A model generated the notes under the pieces. It was not told the origin of the DNA. It did not search any database and saw only the letters and a list, made by a program, of their open reading frames with translations. Below, one piece after another: positions 26,193 through 34,927 of a DNA stretch of 64,000 nucleotides. Position 1 is the first letter of the stretch, and each line of letters opens with the position of its first letter. The stretch comes from Bradyrhizobium elkanii USDA 76 (lineage in GTDB: Bacteria > Pseudomonadota > Alphaproteobacteria > Rhizobiales > Xanthobacteraceae), in assembly GCF_023278185.1 (NCBI RefSeq), contig NZ_CP066356.1, positions 2,596,001 through 2,660,000 on the forward strand, read 5' to 3'. Made by a program: the position numbers and the translations under genes.

Positions 26193-27773
26193 ATGACCGC
26201 TTCGGCCAGCCGCGACGTCATCATCGGCATCGATGCCGGCACCTCGCTGATCAAGGCGGTGGCGTTCACGCTGACCGGCGAGCAGCTTGCCGATGTCTCG
26301 CGGCCGAATGCGTATAGCAGCCTGGCCGGCGGCCATGTCGAGCAGGATATGGCGCGGACCTGGAGCGACACGGTCGCGGTTATTCGCGCGCTGGCGAAGT
26401 CAGTGCCTGACCTGTCGGCGCGGATCGCGGCCGTCGCGGTGACCGGGCAGGGCGACGGCACCTGGCTGATCGACGATGACGGTCGGCCGGTTGCGCCGGC
26501 GCTGCTGTGGCTGGATTCGCGCGCCGGCCGACTGGTCGAGGAGATTCGCGCCGGCGAGCGCAACGCGGCCCTCTACCGCCGCACCGGCTCCGGGCTCAAT
26601 GCCTGCCAGCAGGGGCCGCAACTGGCGTGGCTGCAGGCCCATATGCCCGACACGATCGCCAGCGCGACCACGGCCTTCCACTGCAAGGACTGGCTTTATT
26701 TCCTGCTCACCGGTGAACGCGCAACCGATCCGTCGGAAGCCACCTTCTCCTGCGGCGATTTCCGCAGGCGAGCGTTCGATGCGGAGACCGCACGGTTGAT
26801 CGGTATCGCCGACCTGACGCGCCTGTTCCCGCCGGTCGTCGACGGCGCGGTAATGACGCATCCGCTGACAGCGGCCGCCGCCATCGAGATCGGCCTGCCG
26901 GAAGGTGTGCCGGTCTGCCTCGGCTATGTCGACGTGATCTGCAATGCGCTCGGCGCCGGGCTCTACGATCCGTCACCCGATGTCGGCTGCACCATCATCG
27001 GCTCGACCGGCATGCATATGCGACTGGTTCCGAGCGCCGACGCGGTGACGCTAAATCGGGAGGCAACCGGCTACACCATGCCGTTCCCGGTGCCGGGTCA
27101 TTATGCCCAGATGCAGTCCAACATGGCGGCGACGCTGAATATCGACTGGATGCTCGATCTCGCCTGCGACCTGCTGGCGGCGGAAGGCGTGACGCGCACG
27201 CGCGCCGAGCTGATCCGCCGGCTCGACGATCAGGTGCTGCGGGCGAGGCCCGGCGAGGTGCTGTTCCATCCGTTCATTTCCGATGCCGGCGAGCGCGGTC
27301 CGTTCGTCGCGCATGAGGCCAGCGCGCAATTCTTCGGCCTGCGCTCGCGCCACCGCTATGGCGACCTGATGCGCGGCGTGATGGAGGGCCTGGCCTTCGC
27401 CGCACGGGATTGTTACGCGGCGATGGGGTCGCTGCCGCGCGATGTCAGAATCACAGGCGGCGCGGCGAAGAGCCGTGCGCTCGGCGCCATCCTCGGCGCC
27501 GCACTGGATTGCGACGTCCGGATCTGCAGCCGCGCCGAGGCCGGGGCGGCGGGCGCTGCGATGATCGCGGCGGTCGCGATCGATGCCTATCCCGACATGC
27601 GCGCCTGCGCCGAGCGGTGGGTCGCGCCGCATCTCAGCGCGCCGCAATCGCCGGACGCCGCGCTGGCGAAGCGCTATGCCAGCATCTTCCCGACCTATCT
27701 CGAGGCAAGGCTGGCGTCGCGGCCGGTCTGGAAGCAACTCGCCGCGCTGCGCGCCGGAGGCGATCATGTCTAA
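26193..27773 (+). CDS. FGGY carbohydrate kinase, EryA-like
   Basis: The 526-aa kinase begins VIIGIDAGTSLIKAVAFTLTG and has VTGQGDGTWLIDDDGRPV, CKDWLYFLLTGERATDPSEAT and the ATP-site ITGGAAKSRALGAIL. These segments recall erythritol kinases (EryA, about 520 aa) more than glycerol or xylulose kinases. It should phosphorylate the polyol or ketose brought in by the ABC transporter. The ATG at 26193 follows GGAGGGA. Its final 8 bp overlap the 2-hydroxyacid dehydrogenase start. A GlpD/EryB-type dehydrogenase in the same operon supports a polyol-phosphate route. Confidence 0.84.
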   Translation: MTASASRDVIIGIDAGTSLIKAVAFTLTGEQLADVSRPNAYSSLAGGHVEQDMARTWSDTVAVIRALAKSVPDLSARIAAVAVTGQGDGTWLIDDDGRPVAPALLWLDSRAGRLVEEIRAGERNAALYRRTGSGLNACQQGPQLAWLQAHMPDTIASATTAFHCKDWLYFLLTGERATDPSEATFSCGDFRRRAFDAETARLIGIADLTRLFPPVVDGAVMTHPLTAAAAIEIGLPEGVPVCLGYVDVICNALGAGLYDPSPDVGCTIIGSTGMHMRLVPSADAVTLNREATGYTMPFPVPGHYAQMQSNMAATLNIDWMLDLACDLLAAEGVTRTRAELIRRLDDQVLRARPGEVLFHPFISDAGERGPFVAHEASAQFFGLRSRHRYGDLMRGVMEGLAFAARDCYAAMGSLPRDVRITGGAAKSRALGAILGAALDCDVRICSRAEAGAAGAAMIAAVAIDAYPDMRACAERWVAPHLSAPQSPDAALAKRYASIFPTYLEARLASRPVWKQLAALRAGGDHV

Positions 27774-28806
27774 GTCCATCGCCATCGTCGGCGACCGCTT
27801 CATGCTGCCCTCGGTGTTCGCCGAGCACATCCGATCAGCCTGCGGCGATGGCGTCGATATCCGCACCCTGGAGCAGCCCTGGCCGGACGAGCCGATGGAG
27901 CACGGTTACGCCGGCTCGAAGCTCGATGGCCTGAAGGAGTTCATGGGGCAGCCCGACGAGATCATCGGCTTCATCGGCGATGCCGAACTGCTCGTCACGC
28001 ATCTGGCGCCGATCTCGCGGTCGATGCTGGAGCGGCTGCCCAAGCTGAGGTTCATCGCGGTGTCGCGGGGCGGCCCGGTCAACATCGACATGCAGGCGGC
28101 GCGCGACCACGATGTGCTGGTGGTCAATACGCCCGGCCGCAATGCGGGTGCGGTCGCAGAGTTCACCATCGGCGCCATTCTGGCGGAGACGCGCCTTATC
28201 CGCAGCGGTCACGAGGCGCTGCGAGGTGGGGAATGGCGGGGCGATCTCTATCGCGCCGACCGTACCGGGCGCGAGCTGGGTGAGATGACGATCGGCATCG
28301 TCGGCTATGGCGCGATCGGCAGCCGCGTGGTCAAGCTGCTGAAGGCCTTCGGCTGCAAGATTTTGGTCGCCGACCCCTATGTCCAGCTCAGCGCCCAGGA
28401 CCGCAATGACGGCGTCGAGCATGTCGCGCTCGGCGAATTGCTCGGCCGCGCCGACGTCGTCACGCTGCACGCCCGGGTGACGCCGGAGACCACCCGTTTC
28501 ATCGGGCGCGAGGCGCTGACGCGGATCAAGCCGGGCGCGTTCCTGATCAACACCGCGCGCGGTCCGCTGGTCGACTACGATGCGCTGCATGATGCGCTGG
28601 CATCGGGGCATCTCGGCGGCGCCATGCTCGACACCTTCGCGGTCGAGCCGGTTCCGGCGGACTGGCCGCTCTTGCGACTTCCCAACGTCACGCTGACGCC
28701 GCACATCGCCGGCGCCTCCGTTCGTACCGTCACCGTCGCCGCCGTGCAGGCGGCCGAAGAGGTTCGCCGCTTCCTGGCCGGCGAGCCGCCACGCAATCCG
28801 TGCTGA
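27766..28806 (+). CDS. D-isomer-specific 2-hydroxyacid dehydrogenase
   Basis: The 346-aa protein has the NAD-binding GIVGYGAIGSRVVKLLKAFG and the catalytic triad segments: Arg in NTARGPLVDYDAL, Glu in FAVEPVP and His in TPHIAGAS. It belongs to the phosphoglycerate/glycerate dehydrogenase superfamily and should interconvert a 2-hydroxy acid and a 2-oxo acid. In this operon it may handle an aldonic acid or hydroxyaldehyde-derived product of the aldolase. The start overlaps the kinase by 8 bp, and the stop lies in a tandem 18-bp repeat. Confidence 0.85.
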   Translation: MSKSIAIVGDRFMLPSVFAEHIRSACGDGVDIRTLEQPWPDEPMEHGYAGSKLDGLKEFMGQPDEIIGFIGDAELLVTHLAPISRSMLERLPKLRFIAVSRGGPVNIDMQAARDHDVLVVNTPGRNAGAVAEFTIGAILAETRLIRSGHEALRGGEWRGDLYRADRTGRELGEMTIGIVGYGAIGSRVVKLLKAFGCKILVADPYVQLSAQDRNDGVEHVALGELLGRADVVTLHARVTPETTRFIGREALTRIKPGAFLINTARGPLVDYDALHDALASGHLGGAMLDTFAVEPVPADWPLLRLPNVTLTPHIAGASVRTVTVAAVQAAEEVRRFLAGEPPRNPC

Positions 28807-28828
28807 AGAGGCAATCCGTGCTGAAGAG
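28793..28828 (+). repeat. Tandem 18-bp duplication across a gene junction
   Basis: GCAATCCGTGCTGAAGAG occurs twice head to tail (28793-28810 and 28811-28828). The first copy contains the stop codon of the dehydrogenase gene and the second repeats it in the spacer. The repeat shifts the next start codon away from the stop and ends just before the GAAAGG ribosome site of the aldolase gene. It looks like a recent slippage duplication. Confidence 0.9.
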
Positions 28829-28841
28829 AAAGGCAGTTCGT

Positions 28842-29570
28842 ATGACCCGTGAGGAACGACAATTGCGCGAGGCGATCATCGCCAAGTGCCGGTGGATGAA
28901 CGCGTCGGGTCTCAACCAGGGGACGTCGGGCAACATCTCCGCCCGCTACAAGGACCGGATGCTGATCACGCCGTCGGCGACGCCCTACGATTCGATGAAG
29001 CCGGAGATGATCGCATCGATGCCGCTCGAGGGTGACTATGGCGCGTGGGAGGGGCCGCTGCAGCCGTCCACCGAATGGCGCTTCCATCTCGACATCACGC
29101 GCGCCCGGCCCGATGTCGGCGCCATCGTCCATACTCATTCGACCTACGCGACCGTGCTCGCGATCGCGCGCAAGCCGATCCCGGCCTGCCACTACATGAT
29201 GGCGGCGTTCGGCGGCACCGAGATCCGCTGCGCCGGCTATGCGCGCTACGGCACCAAGGAATTGTCCGACCATGCGATCACGGCGCTCGAAGGACGCAAC
29301 GGCTGCCTGCTCGCCAATCACGGCATGATCGCGCTCGGCGCCAATCTCGACAAGGCGATGTGGCTCGCGGTCGAGCTCGAGACCATCGCGCGGCAGTACT
29401 ACCTCTCGCTGGCGCTCGATTCGCGCGTCATCCTGACCGACGAGGAGATTGCCGACACCGCGAAGGGATTCTCCACTTACGGTCTGCAGGCGCCGAAGCC
29501 GAACAAGGCCCGCGCAACGGCAAAGGCAGCGCCGCGCCGCGCCGAGAAACGGCGCAGCAGCAAGCGATGA
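28842..29570 (+). CDS. Class II aldolase, fuculose-phosphate aldolase-like
   Basis: The 242-aa protein has the phosphate loop NQGTSGNISARYKDRMLITPSA, the zinc ligands HTHST and the later LANHGMIALG, as in L-fuculose-1-phosphate and L-ribulose-5-phosphate 4-epimerase-type proteins. It should carry out retro-aldol cleavage of a phosphorylated sugar. The C-terminus is very basic (ARATAKAAPRRAEKRRSSKR) and probably disordered. The ATG at 28842 has GAAAGG at good spacing; the upstream in-frame GTG codons lie in the tandem repeat. Its TGA overlaps the next ATG. Confidence 0.86.
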   Translation: MTREERQLREAIIAKCRWMNASGLNQGTSGNISARYKDRMLITPSATPYDSMKPEMIASMPLEGDYGAWEGPLQPSTEWRFHLDITRARPDVGAIVHTHSTYATVLAIARKPIPACHYMMAAFGGTEIRCAGYARYGTKELSDHAITALEGRNGCLLANHGMIALGANLDKAMWLAVELETIARQYYLSLALDSRVILTDEEIADTAKGFSTYGLQAPKPNKARATAKAAPRRAEKRRSSKR

Positions 29571-31075
29571 CGGGCACTGCGCCGGTCGCAGGTAAAGATC
29601 ACGGGCTGGTCGATATCGCGGTCATCGGCGGCGGCATCAACGGCGCCGGCATCGCCCGCGACGCCGCCGGCCGCGGGCTGAAGGTGCTGCTCTGCGAGAA
29701 GGATGATTTCGCCGAGGGCACCTCGTCGCGCTCGGGCAAGCTGATCCATGGCGGGCTGCGCTATCTCGAATATTACGAATTTCGCCTGGTGCGCGAGGCG
29801 CTGATCGAGCGCGAGGTGCTGCTCGCGTCGGCGCCGCACATCATCTGGCCGATGCGCTTCGTGCTGCCGCATTCGCCGGAGCAGCGGCCGGCGTGGCTGG
29901 TCCGCACCGGGCTGTTGCTCTACGACCATCTCGGTGGCCGCAAGCAGCTGCCGGCGAGCCGCAGCCTGGATCTGTCGCGCGCTCCGGAGGGCGCGCCGCT
30001 GCGTCAGGAGTTCCGGCGAGGCTTCGAATATTCGGACTGCTGGGTCGATGACAGCAGGCTGGTGATCCTCAATCTGATCGATGCCGCGCAGAACGGCGCC
30101 TGCATCCTGCCGCGCACGCGGGCGGTGCGTGCGCGCCGTGACGGCGAGAACTGGCTGCTCGAGATGCACGGCGATGACGGCACAACGCAGGTCGTGCGGT
30201 CGCGCGCGCTGGTCAACGCCGCCGGGCCGTGGGTTCAGGATGTCATCCAGGGCGTGGCGGGCCTGAACTCCGCCCAGAGCGTACGGCTGGTCAAGGGCAG
30301 CCACATCGTGGTGCCGAAATTCTGGAACGGGCCGCAGGCCTATCTGCTGCAGAACAGCGATCGCCGGGTGATCTTCGTCAACCCCTATGAGGACGGTCTC
30401 GCGTTGATCGGCACCACGGACATTCCCTATCACGGCCGCGCCGAGGACGTCGCGATCGGCGAGGACGAGACCGATTACCTGTTGCAGGTCTTGCGCCGCT
30501 ATTTCCAGACGCCGCCGCAGGCGAGCGCGATCGTGCACGCGTTCTCCGGGGTCCGGCCGCTCTATGACGACAACGCCGACAATCCGTCGGCCGTGACGCG
30601 CGACTATGTGTTCGAGGTTCACGGCGCCGAGGGCGTGCCGCCGCTGCTCTCGATCTTCGGCGGCAAGATCACGACCTACCGCCGGCTGGCGGAGCAGGCG
30701 CTGCAGCGCCTCGCGCCGTGGTTTCCGAAGCTGTCGTCGGCCTGGACCGCGCATCGGCCGCTGCCGGGTGGCGACATCAGCGGCAGCTTCGACGAATTCG
30801 CAAATGGGCTGGCACGCGACTATCCCGATTTGCCGCGAACGCTCATCCATCACTATGCCCGTCTCTATGGGACGCGCGCGCGCCAACTGCTGGGTCCGGT
30901 CCGCAGCGCCGTCGACCTCGGCTGTCATTTCGGCGGTGAGTTCTATGAATGCGAAGCGGTCTATCTTCGCGAGAAGGAGTGGGCCAGGAAGCCTGCCGAC
31001 TTCCTGGACCGGCGCACCAAGCACGGCCTGCATTTGACGCCGGCGCAGCGCCTCGCGTTCGAGAGCTTTCTCTAG
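29567..31075 (+). CDS. GlpD/EryB-like FAD-dependent polyol-phosphate dehydrogenase
   Basis: The 502-aa protein has the N-terminal FAD fold DIAVIGGGINGAGIARDAAGRGLKVLLCEKDDFAEGTSSRSGKLIHGG cut into the usual GlpD order, followed by RYLEYYEFRLVREAL. The C-terminal helical domain (DAAK-like) is present. It is a membrane-associated quinone-linked dehydrogenase of glycerol-3-phosphate type. EryB, which oxidises erythritol-4-phosphate, belongs here, and with an EryA-like kinase in the same operon an alditol phosphate is the best guess. The gene overlaps the aldolase stop (ATGA) and ends the operon. Confidence 0.87.
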   Translation: MTGTAPVAGKDHGLVDIAVIGGGINGAGIARDAAGRGLKVLLCEKDDFAEGTSSRSGKLIHGGLRYLEYYEFRLVREALIEREVLLASAPHIIWPMRFVLPHSPEQRPAWLVRTGLLLYDHLGGRKQLPASRSLDLSRAPEGAPLRQEFRRGFEYSDCWVDDSRLVILNLIDAAQNGACILPRTRAVRARRDGENWLLEMHGDDGTTQVVRSRALVNAAGPWVQDVIQGVAGLNSAQSVRLVKGSHIVVPKFWNGPQAYLLQNSDRRVIFVNPYEDGLALIGTTDIPYHGRAEDVAIGEDETDYLLQVLRRYFQTPPQASAIVHAFSGVRPLYDDNADNPSAVTRDYVFEVHGAEGVPPLLSIFGGKITTYRRLAEQALQRLAPWFPKLSSAWTAHRPLPGGDISGSFDEFANGLARDYPDLPRTLIHHYARLYGTRARQLLGPVRSAVDLGCHFGGEFYECEAVYLREKEWARKPADFLDRRTKHGLHLTPAQRLAFESFL

Positions 31076-31098
31076 GACGGCATCCGCATCCAGATGCG

Positions 31099-32094
31099 TC
31101 ACGCAATCGTTTTCAAATACAGGCTCGGATCGAAATACTTGCTTGCCGGCGTAAAGTCCTTGATGCCGGCATTGGCCATGAAGAAGTCGGTCGATTGCTG
31201 CAGCCAGTTGGTGACCGTGCCGTCGGAATACATCCGCTTCCAGTCCCGCGACGAGAACATCTTCTGCGCCTTGAACGATTCGTCGATGTCGGCCATCGGC
31301 GTCTGGCTGTAGTGGCCCTTGTGCAGCTTTTCCATCGCTTCGGTGCTGTTCGCGATGATGTAGTCATTGGCATCGGCCCAGCCACGGATCAGCTTCGCCA
31401 GCGTTTCCCTGTTGGGCTCGTAATAGTCGTTGGCCGCGGCCCAGCCGCCGATGATCGCGGCCTTTGGATAATAGGCTGAGGCGTCGGCGAGCTTGACCGC
31501 GCCCGGCACCTTGTCGCGAACCGTCACGTTGAAGGGCACCCAGAGCGCAACGGCAGGCACCGCGCCTGAAATGAAGGCCGTTACGGCGGCAGGCATGGTC
31601 TGGTTGACGAGTTCGACCTCTTTGGGATCGACCTTGTTCGCGCGTAGCGCGGTGTCCAGGAACACATGCGCGGTGGTGCCGGTCGCAGTTGCGATCCGCT
31701 TGCCCTTCAGATCCTCGAATGACTTGATGCCCTGATCGCCGCGCACCCAGAGCTGCGCGGTCGCGACCTCGATGTCGTTGATCAGGAAGACCTTGCCCTG
31801 GCCGCGGGCGGGGAAGTTCGAGAGCACGGCGCCCGTCGCCAGCACGTCGAGGCTGCCGCCGATCAGCGCCTGGAAGATTTCGAGGCCGGTATTGAACTGC
31901 CGCAGCTCGAGATCCAGTCCCTGCTTTTCGAAGGAGCCGCGGTCCATGCCGGTCCAGATCTGGCCGTCGACGGCAACGGTGTGCAGATAGCCGACACGAA
32001 CTTTTGTTTTTGCCTGCGCAATCGCAGGCGCTGCGGCGGTGAAGGACCCCAGGGCAAGCCCGGCCGTCGTGGTCAGAAATTGTCGCCGATCCAT
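31099..32094 (-). CDS. ABC transporter substrate-binding protein, NMT1/SsuA-like
   Basis: The 331-aa periplasmic protein has a twin-arginine-type leader (MDRRQFLTTTAGLALGSFTAAAPAIAQA) and the TauA/SsuA/ThiY-like fold with KVRVGYLHTVAVDGQIW at the mature start. Ligands of this family include sulfonates, nitrate, pyrimidines and aromatic acids. It is the third gene after the permease and ATPase genes. The neighbouring enolase-superfamily and GMC enzymes suggest an organic acid or alcohol rather than a sulfonate, since no desulfonation enzyme is present. Confidence 0.88.
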   Translation of the reverse strand: MDRRQFLTTTAGLALGSFTAAAPAIAQAKTKVRVGYLHTVAVDGQIWTGMDRGSFEKQGLDLELRQFNTGLEIFQALIGGSLDVLATGAVLSNFPARGQGKVFLINDIEVATAQLWVRGDQGIKSFEDLKGKRIATATGTTAHVFLDTALRANKVDPKEVELVNQTMPAAVTAFISGAVPAVALWVPFNVTVRDKVPGAVKLADASAYYPKAAIIGGWAAANDYYEPNRETLAKLIRGWADANDYIIANSTEAMEKLHKGHYSQTPMADIDESFKAQKMFSSRDWKRMYSDGTVTNWLQQSTDFFMANAGIKDFTPASKYFDPSLYLKTIA

Positions 32095-32115
32095 AGGTCG
32101 TCCTCCGCTGTGTTG

Positions 32116-32925
32116 TTATTCCGAGAATGAGACCGGACGCATCTGCGCCTGCTGGGCGCGATACTCGTCCATCACCAGATGCTTGATATGGCTTCGCAAC
32201 TCGCCGAATTCGGGCCGCTCCTGGATCGATTCGTCGCGCGGATAGGCGAACGGCACGTCGATGATCTGCCTGATCCGCGCCGGCCGCGCGGTCACCACCA
32301 CGATGCGGGACGCGAGATAGATCGCCTCCTCCACGGAATGGGTGATCAGCATGACCGTCTTGCCTTCGGTCTGGAGCACCTTGAGCAGCAGGTTCTGCAT
32401 GTTGGAACGGGTCTGGGCGTCGAGCGCACCGAACGGCTCGTCCATCAGCAGGAACTGCGGCTTGACGGCGTAAGCCCGCGCGATCGCGAGCCGCTGCCGC
32501 ATGCCGCCGGACAAATGCTTCGGATAGGAGTTGGCGAAGTCGGACAGCCCCATCAGGCCGAGATAGTGATCGCAGATCGAATCGCGCTCGCCGGCGGCGA
32601 CGTGATTGGCCCGGAGCGTCAGGCCGAAAGCGATGTTCTGTTTCACCGTCAGCCACGGGAAGACGCCATATTCCTGGAAGATGACGCCGCGCTCGGGACC
32701 GGGACCGGTGACGGGCTGTCCGTCGAACAGCACGCTTCCGGTCGTCGGCTTCTGGAAGCCGGCGAGCATGCTCATCATCGTGGTCTTGCCGCAGCCTGAA
32801 GGCCCGATCACCGCGATGAAATCGCCATCGTTGATATCGTAGCTGACATCCTCGACGACGTTGAGGCGTCCCTTCGGGGTCTCGAAGGCAAGCGAAACCT
32901 TGTCGAACCGTGCGCGCGTGGTCAT
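32116..32925 (-). CDS. ABC transporter ATPase, TauB/SsuB-like
   Basis: The 269-aa protein has all motifs intact: Walker A GPSGCGKTT, Q-loop VIFQEYGVFPW, signature LSGGMRQR, Walker B LLMDEPFGALD and switch His in LITHSVEEA. It energises the importer formed with the adjacent permease. The ATG overlaps the permease stop (32922-32925). The short length without a TOBE domain fits nitrate/taurine-type ATPases. Confidence 0.9.
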   Translation of the reverse strand: MTTRARFDKVSLAFETPKGRLNVVEDVSYDINDGDFIAVIGPSGCGKTTMMSMLAGFQKPTTGSVLFDGQPVTGPGPERGVIFQEYGVFPWLTVKQNIAFGLTLRANHVAAGERDSICDHYLGLMGLSDFANSYPKHLSGGMRQRLAIARAYAVKPQFLLMDEPFGALDAQTRSNMQNLLLKVLQTEGKTVMLITHSVEEAIYLASRIVVVTARPARIRQIIDVPFAYPRDESIQERPEFGELRSHIKHLVMDEYRAQQAQMRPVSFSE

Positions 32926-33692
32926 GCGATGGCCCGATCCTGCCAGACCAGCAACCGGGCCGTGATCTTGCGAAGGATCATGTCCATGATCAGCGCGATC
33001 AGGCCGATGCAGATGATGCCGACATAGATGACGTCGAGCAGGAAGTAGGTCGACGCATTCTGGATCATGGCGCCAAGCCCGCGCTGGGCCGCGATCAGTT
33101 CGGATGCCACCAGCGTCGCCCAGGCTACCCCAAGCGCGACCCGCAGCGCGGTGAGGATGTGCGGAACGGTGAGAGGAATGATGACCTTGCGAAAGATTTC
33201 CGCCTGATTGGCGCCGAGGGTCTGCGCCACGCGGATATAGAGCGGCGTGATCTGCGAGACACCCTCATACATGACGATCACGCCGGAGAAGAACGAGGCG
33301 TAGAACAGGATGACGAGCTTTGCGAGCTCGTCCACGCCGAAATAGACGATGACAAGCGGGATCAGCGCGATCGGCGGCAGCGCGCGGAAGAAGTTGATCA
33401 TGGGGTCGGCGAAGGTGCGGGCCGGGCGATACCATCCGAGCAGAAAGCCGACCGGCACCGCGACGAGAATTCCAAGCGAGACGCCGAAAAAGACGCGCCT
33501 GGTCGAGGCGAAGATGTCGATCAAAAGGCCTTCCTTGGTGAGAAGCTCGACGAACTTCGCGGCGACCTGATGCGGGGCGGGGATCAGCGATGCGTTGACG
33601 AAGCCGCTCCAGCGCACGGCATACCAGAGCAGGATCGCACCGACCCAAGGTATCAATCCGAGACCAAGGCGTCTCACGCCAGCTCCGTCCAT
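32922..33692 (-). CDS. ABC transporter permease, TauC/SsuC-like
   Basis: The 256-aa inner-membrane protein has about six helices. The cytoplasmic loop RVAQTLGANQAEIFRKVIIPLTVPHILTALR is typical of this permease class. I use ATG 33692, which has GGTGG upstream and gives the family length; a TTG at 33731 would add 13 residues. With that start, the AT-rich patch at 33736-33745 is a suitable promoter for transcription of this operon. Confidence 0.85.
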   Translation of the reverse strand: MDGAGVRRLGLGLIPWVGAILLWYAVRWSGFVNASLIPAPHQVAAKFVELLTKEGLLIDIFASTRRVFFGVSLGILVAVPVGFLLGWYRPARTFADPMINFFRALPPIALIPLVIVYFGVDELAKLVILFYASFFSGVIVMYEGVSQITPLYIRVAQTLGANQAEIFRKVIIPLTVPHILTALRVALGVAWATLVASELIAAQRGLGAMIQNASTYFLLDVIYVGIICIGLIALIMDMILRKITARLLVWQDRAIA

Positions 33693-33716
33693 TCGACGCA
33701 TCCACCCAGATTGCAG

Positions 33717-33745
33717 TTGATGTTTGGCCAAGTCATATTATAAAT
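33717..33745. promoter_or_regulatory. Divergent promoter patch
   Basis: On the plus strand TTGATG (33717-33722), a 16-bp spacer and TATAAA (33739-33744) form a plausible promoter with initiation near 33751. On the minus strand the same patch reads TATAAT (33742-33737) toward the permease operon, without a clear -35 box. The predicted plus-strand start point lies after the ATG at 33749, which argues that the downstream gene starts at 33800. Confidence 0.5.
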
Positions 33746-33799
33746 AGGATGACCATACAAGCGCCGCCTTGGTCGCAGGCGCCGCAGGCTTTTCCGCGC

Positions 33800-34927
33800 A
33801 TGACATCGCCGCCTTTCACTATCCGGAGCGTCCAGGCCTTTGGCTTCCGCTATCCGCTGACGACACCGGTCATCACCTCGTTCGGGCGCATGGGGGACCG
33901 GCCTGCCGTGTTCGTTCGGGTCGAGGACACGGACGGTTACGCGGGCTGGGGCGAGGTCTGGTGCAACTTTCCCTCGCCGGGTGCCGAGCATCGTGTTCGG
34001 CTGGTCAACGAGGTTCTGGCACCGGCGCTTGTCGGATTCAGGGCAAGCGAACCTGATGCCGCATTCGAGCGATTGACGCGGGGAACTTCGGTGCTCGCGT
34101 TGCAATCCGGCGAAGCAGGCCCGTTCGCGCAATCGATCGCCGGCATCGATCTCGCCGTCTGGGATCTCCATGCGCGCCGCCGGAACGTTGCGTTGTGGAA
34201 ACTGCTCGGCGGATCGCGGAAGCGGATCAAGGTCTATGCCAGCGGCATCAATCCAGTCGGATCGGAGCGGGCGGCGGAAGCAGCCCTCGGCCGCGGCTAT
34301 CGCGCCTTGAAGCTGAAGATCGGTTTCGATCCGGCAGACGACCGGGCCAATCTCGCCGCGCTGCGCCGCCTCGTCGGCGATGGCATGCTTGCAGCCGACG
34401 TCAACCAGGGTTGGACCATCGCGCAGGCGCTCGAGCGTGCGCCGCAGCTCGAGCCGTTCGGCCTTGCCTGGCTCGAGGAGCCCATCCGCGCGGACCGTCC
34501 GCGGCGGGAATGGAAGCAGCTGCACGAGACGATCCGTTTTCCGCTCGCGGCCGGTGAGAACATCGCGAGCCACGCCGGCTTTGCCGAGGTGCTGAGCGAG
34601 CCGGTTCTCGGTATCGTCCAGCCCGACATCGCCAAGTGGGGCGGGCTCTCGGCTTGCGCCGGCATCGCCCGTGACATCCTGGCGTCAGGCAAGATGTTCT
34701 GTCCGCACTATCTCGGCGCCGGCATCGGCCTCTTGGCGTCGGCGCATCTGCTGGCGGGCGTCGGCGGCGAGGGACTGCTGGAGGTCGACAGCAATGAGAA
34801 CCCGCTGCGGGATCAATTTTGCGGCCCCGTGCTGGACGTCAGCGATGGCATGATCGAGCTCGGCGACGGGGCGGGTCTCGGCATCACGCCCGATCTTGCC
34901 TCGATCGAACGATACCGGACCGCCTGA
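33800..34927 (+). CDS. Mandelate racemase/muconate lactonizing enzyme family (enolase superfamily)
   Basis: The 375-aa protein has a capping domain and a TIM-barrel with a KxK-type base (ALKLKIGFD), metal ligands Asp in ADVNQGW, Glu in LEEP and Glu in AGENI, and the C-terminal FCPHYLGAGIG. It should abstract a proton next to a carboxylate: racemisation, dehydration or lactonisation of a hydroxy acid. The start at 33800 is preferred over 33749 because of the predicted promoter position; both are possible. It overlaps the GMC gene by one base (TGATG). Confidence 0.85.
   Translation: MTSPPFTIRSVQAFGFRYPLTTPVITSFGRMGDRPAVFVRVEDTDGYAGWGEVWCNFPSPGAEHRVRLVNEVLAPALVGFRASEPDAAFERLTRGTSVLALQSGEAGPFAQSIAGIDLAVWDLHARRRNVALWKLLGGSRKRIKVYASGINPVGSERAAEAALGRGYRALKLKIGFDPADDRANLAALRRLVGDGMLAADVNQGWTIAQALERAPQLEPFGLAWLEEPIRADRPRREWKQLHETIRFPLAAGENIASHAGFAEVLSEPVLGIVQPDIAKWGGLSACAGIARDILASGKMFCPHYLGAGIGLLASAHLLAGVGGEGLLEVDSNENPLRDQFCGPVLDVSDGMIELGDGAGLGITPDLASIERYRTA

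Noticed and set aside
31099..33692. A taurine or alkanesulfonate utilisation locus
   Set aside because: The importer family fits, but no TauD, SsuD or other desulfonation gene is present; neighbours are enolase-superfamily and GMC enzymes.
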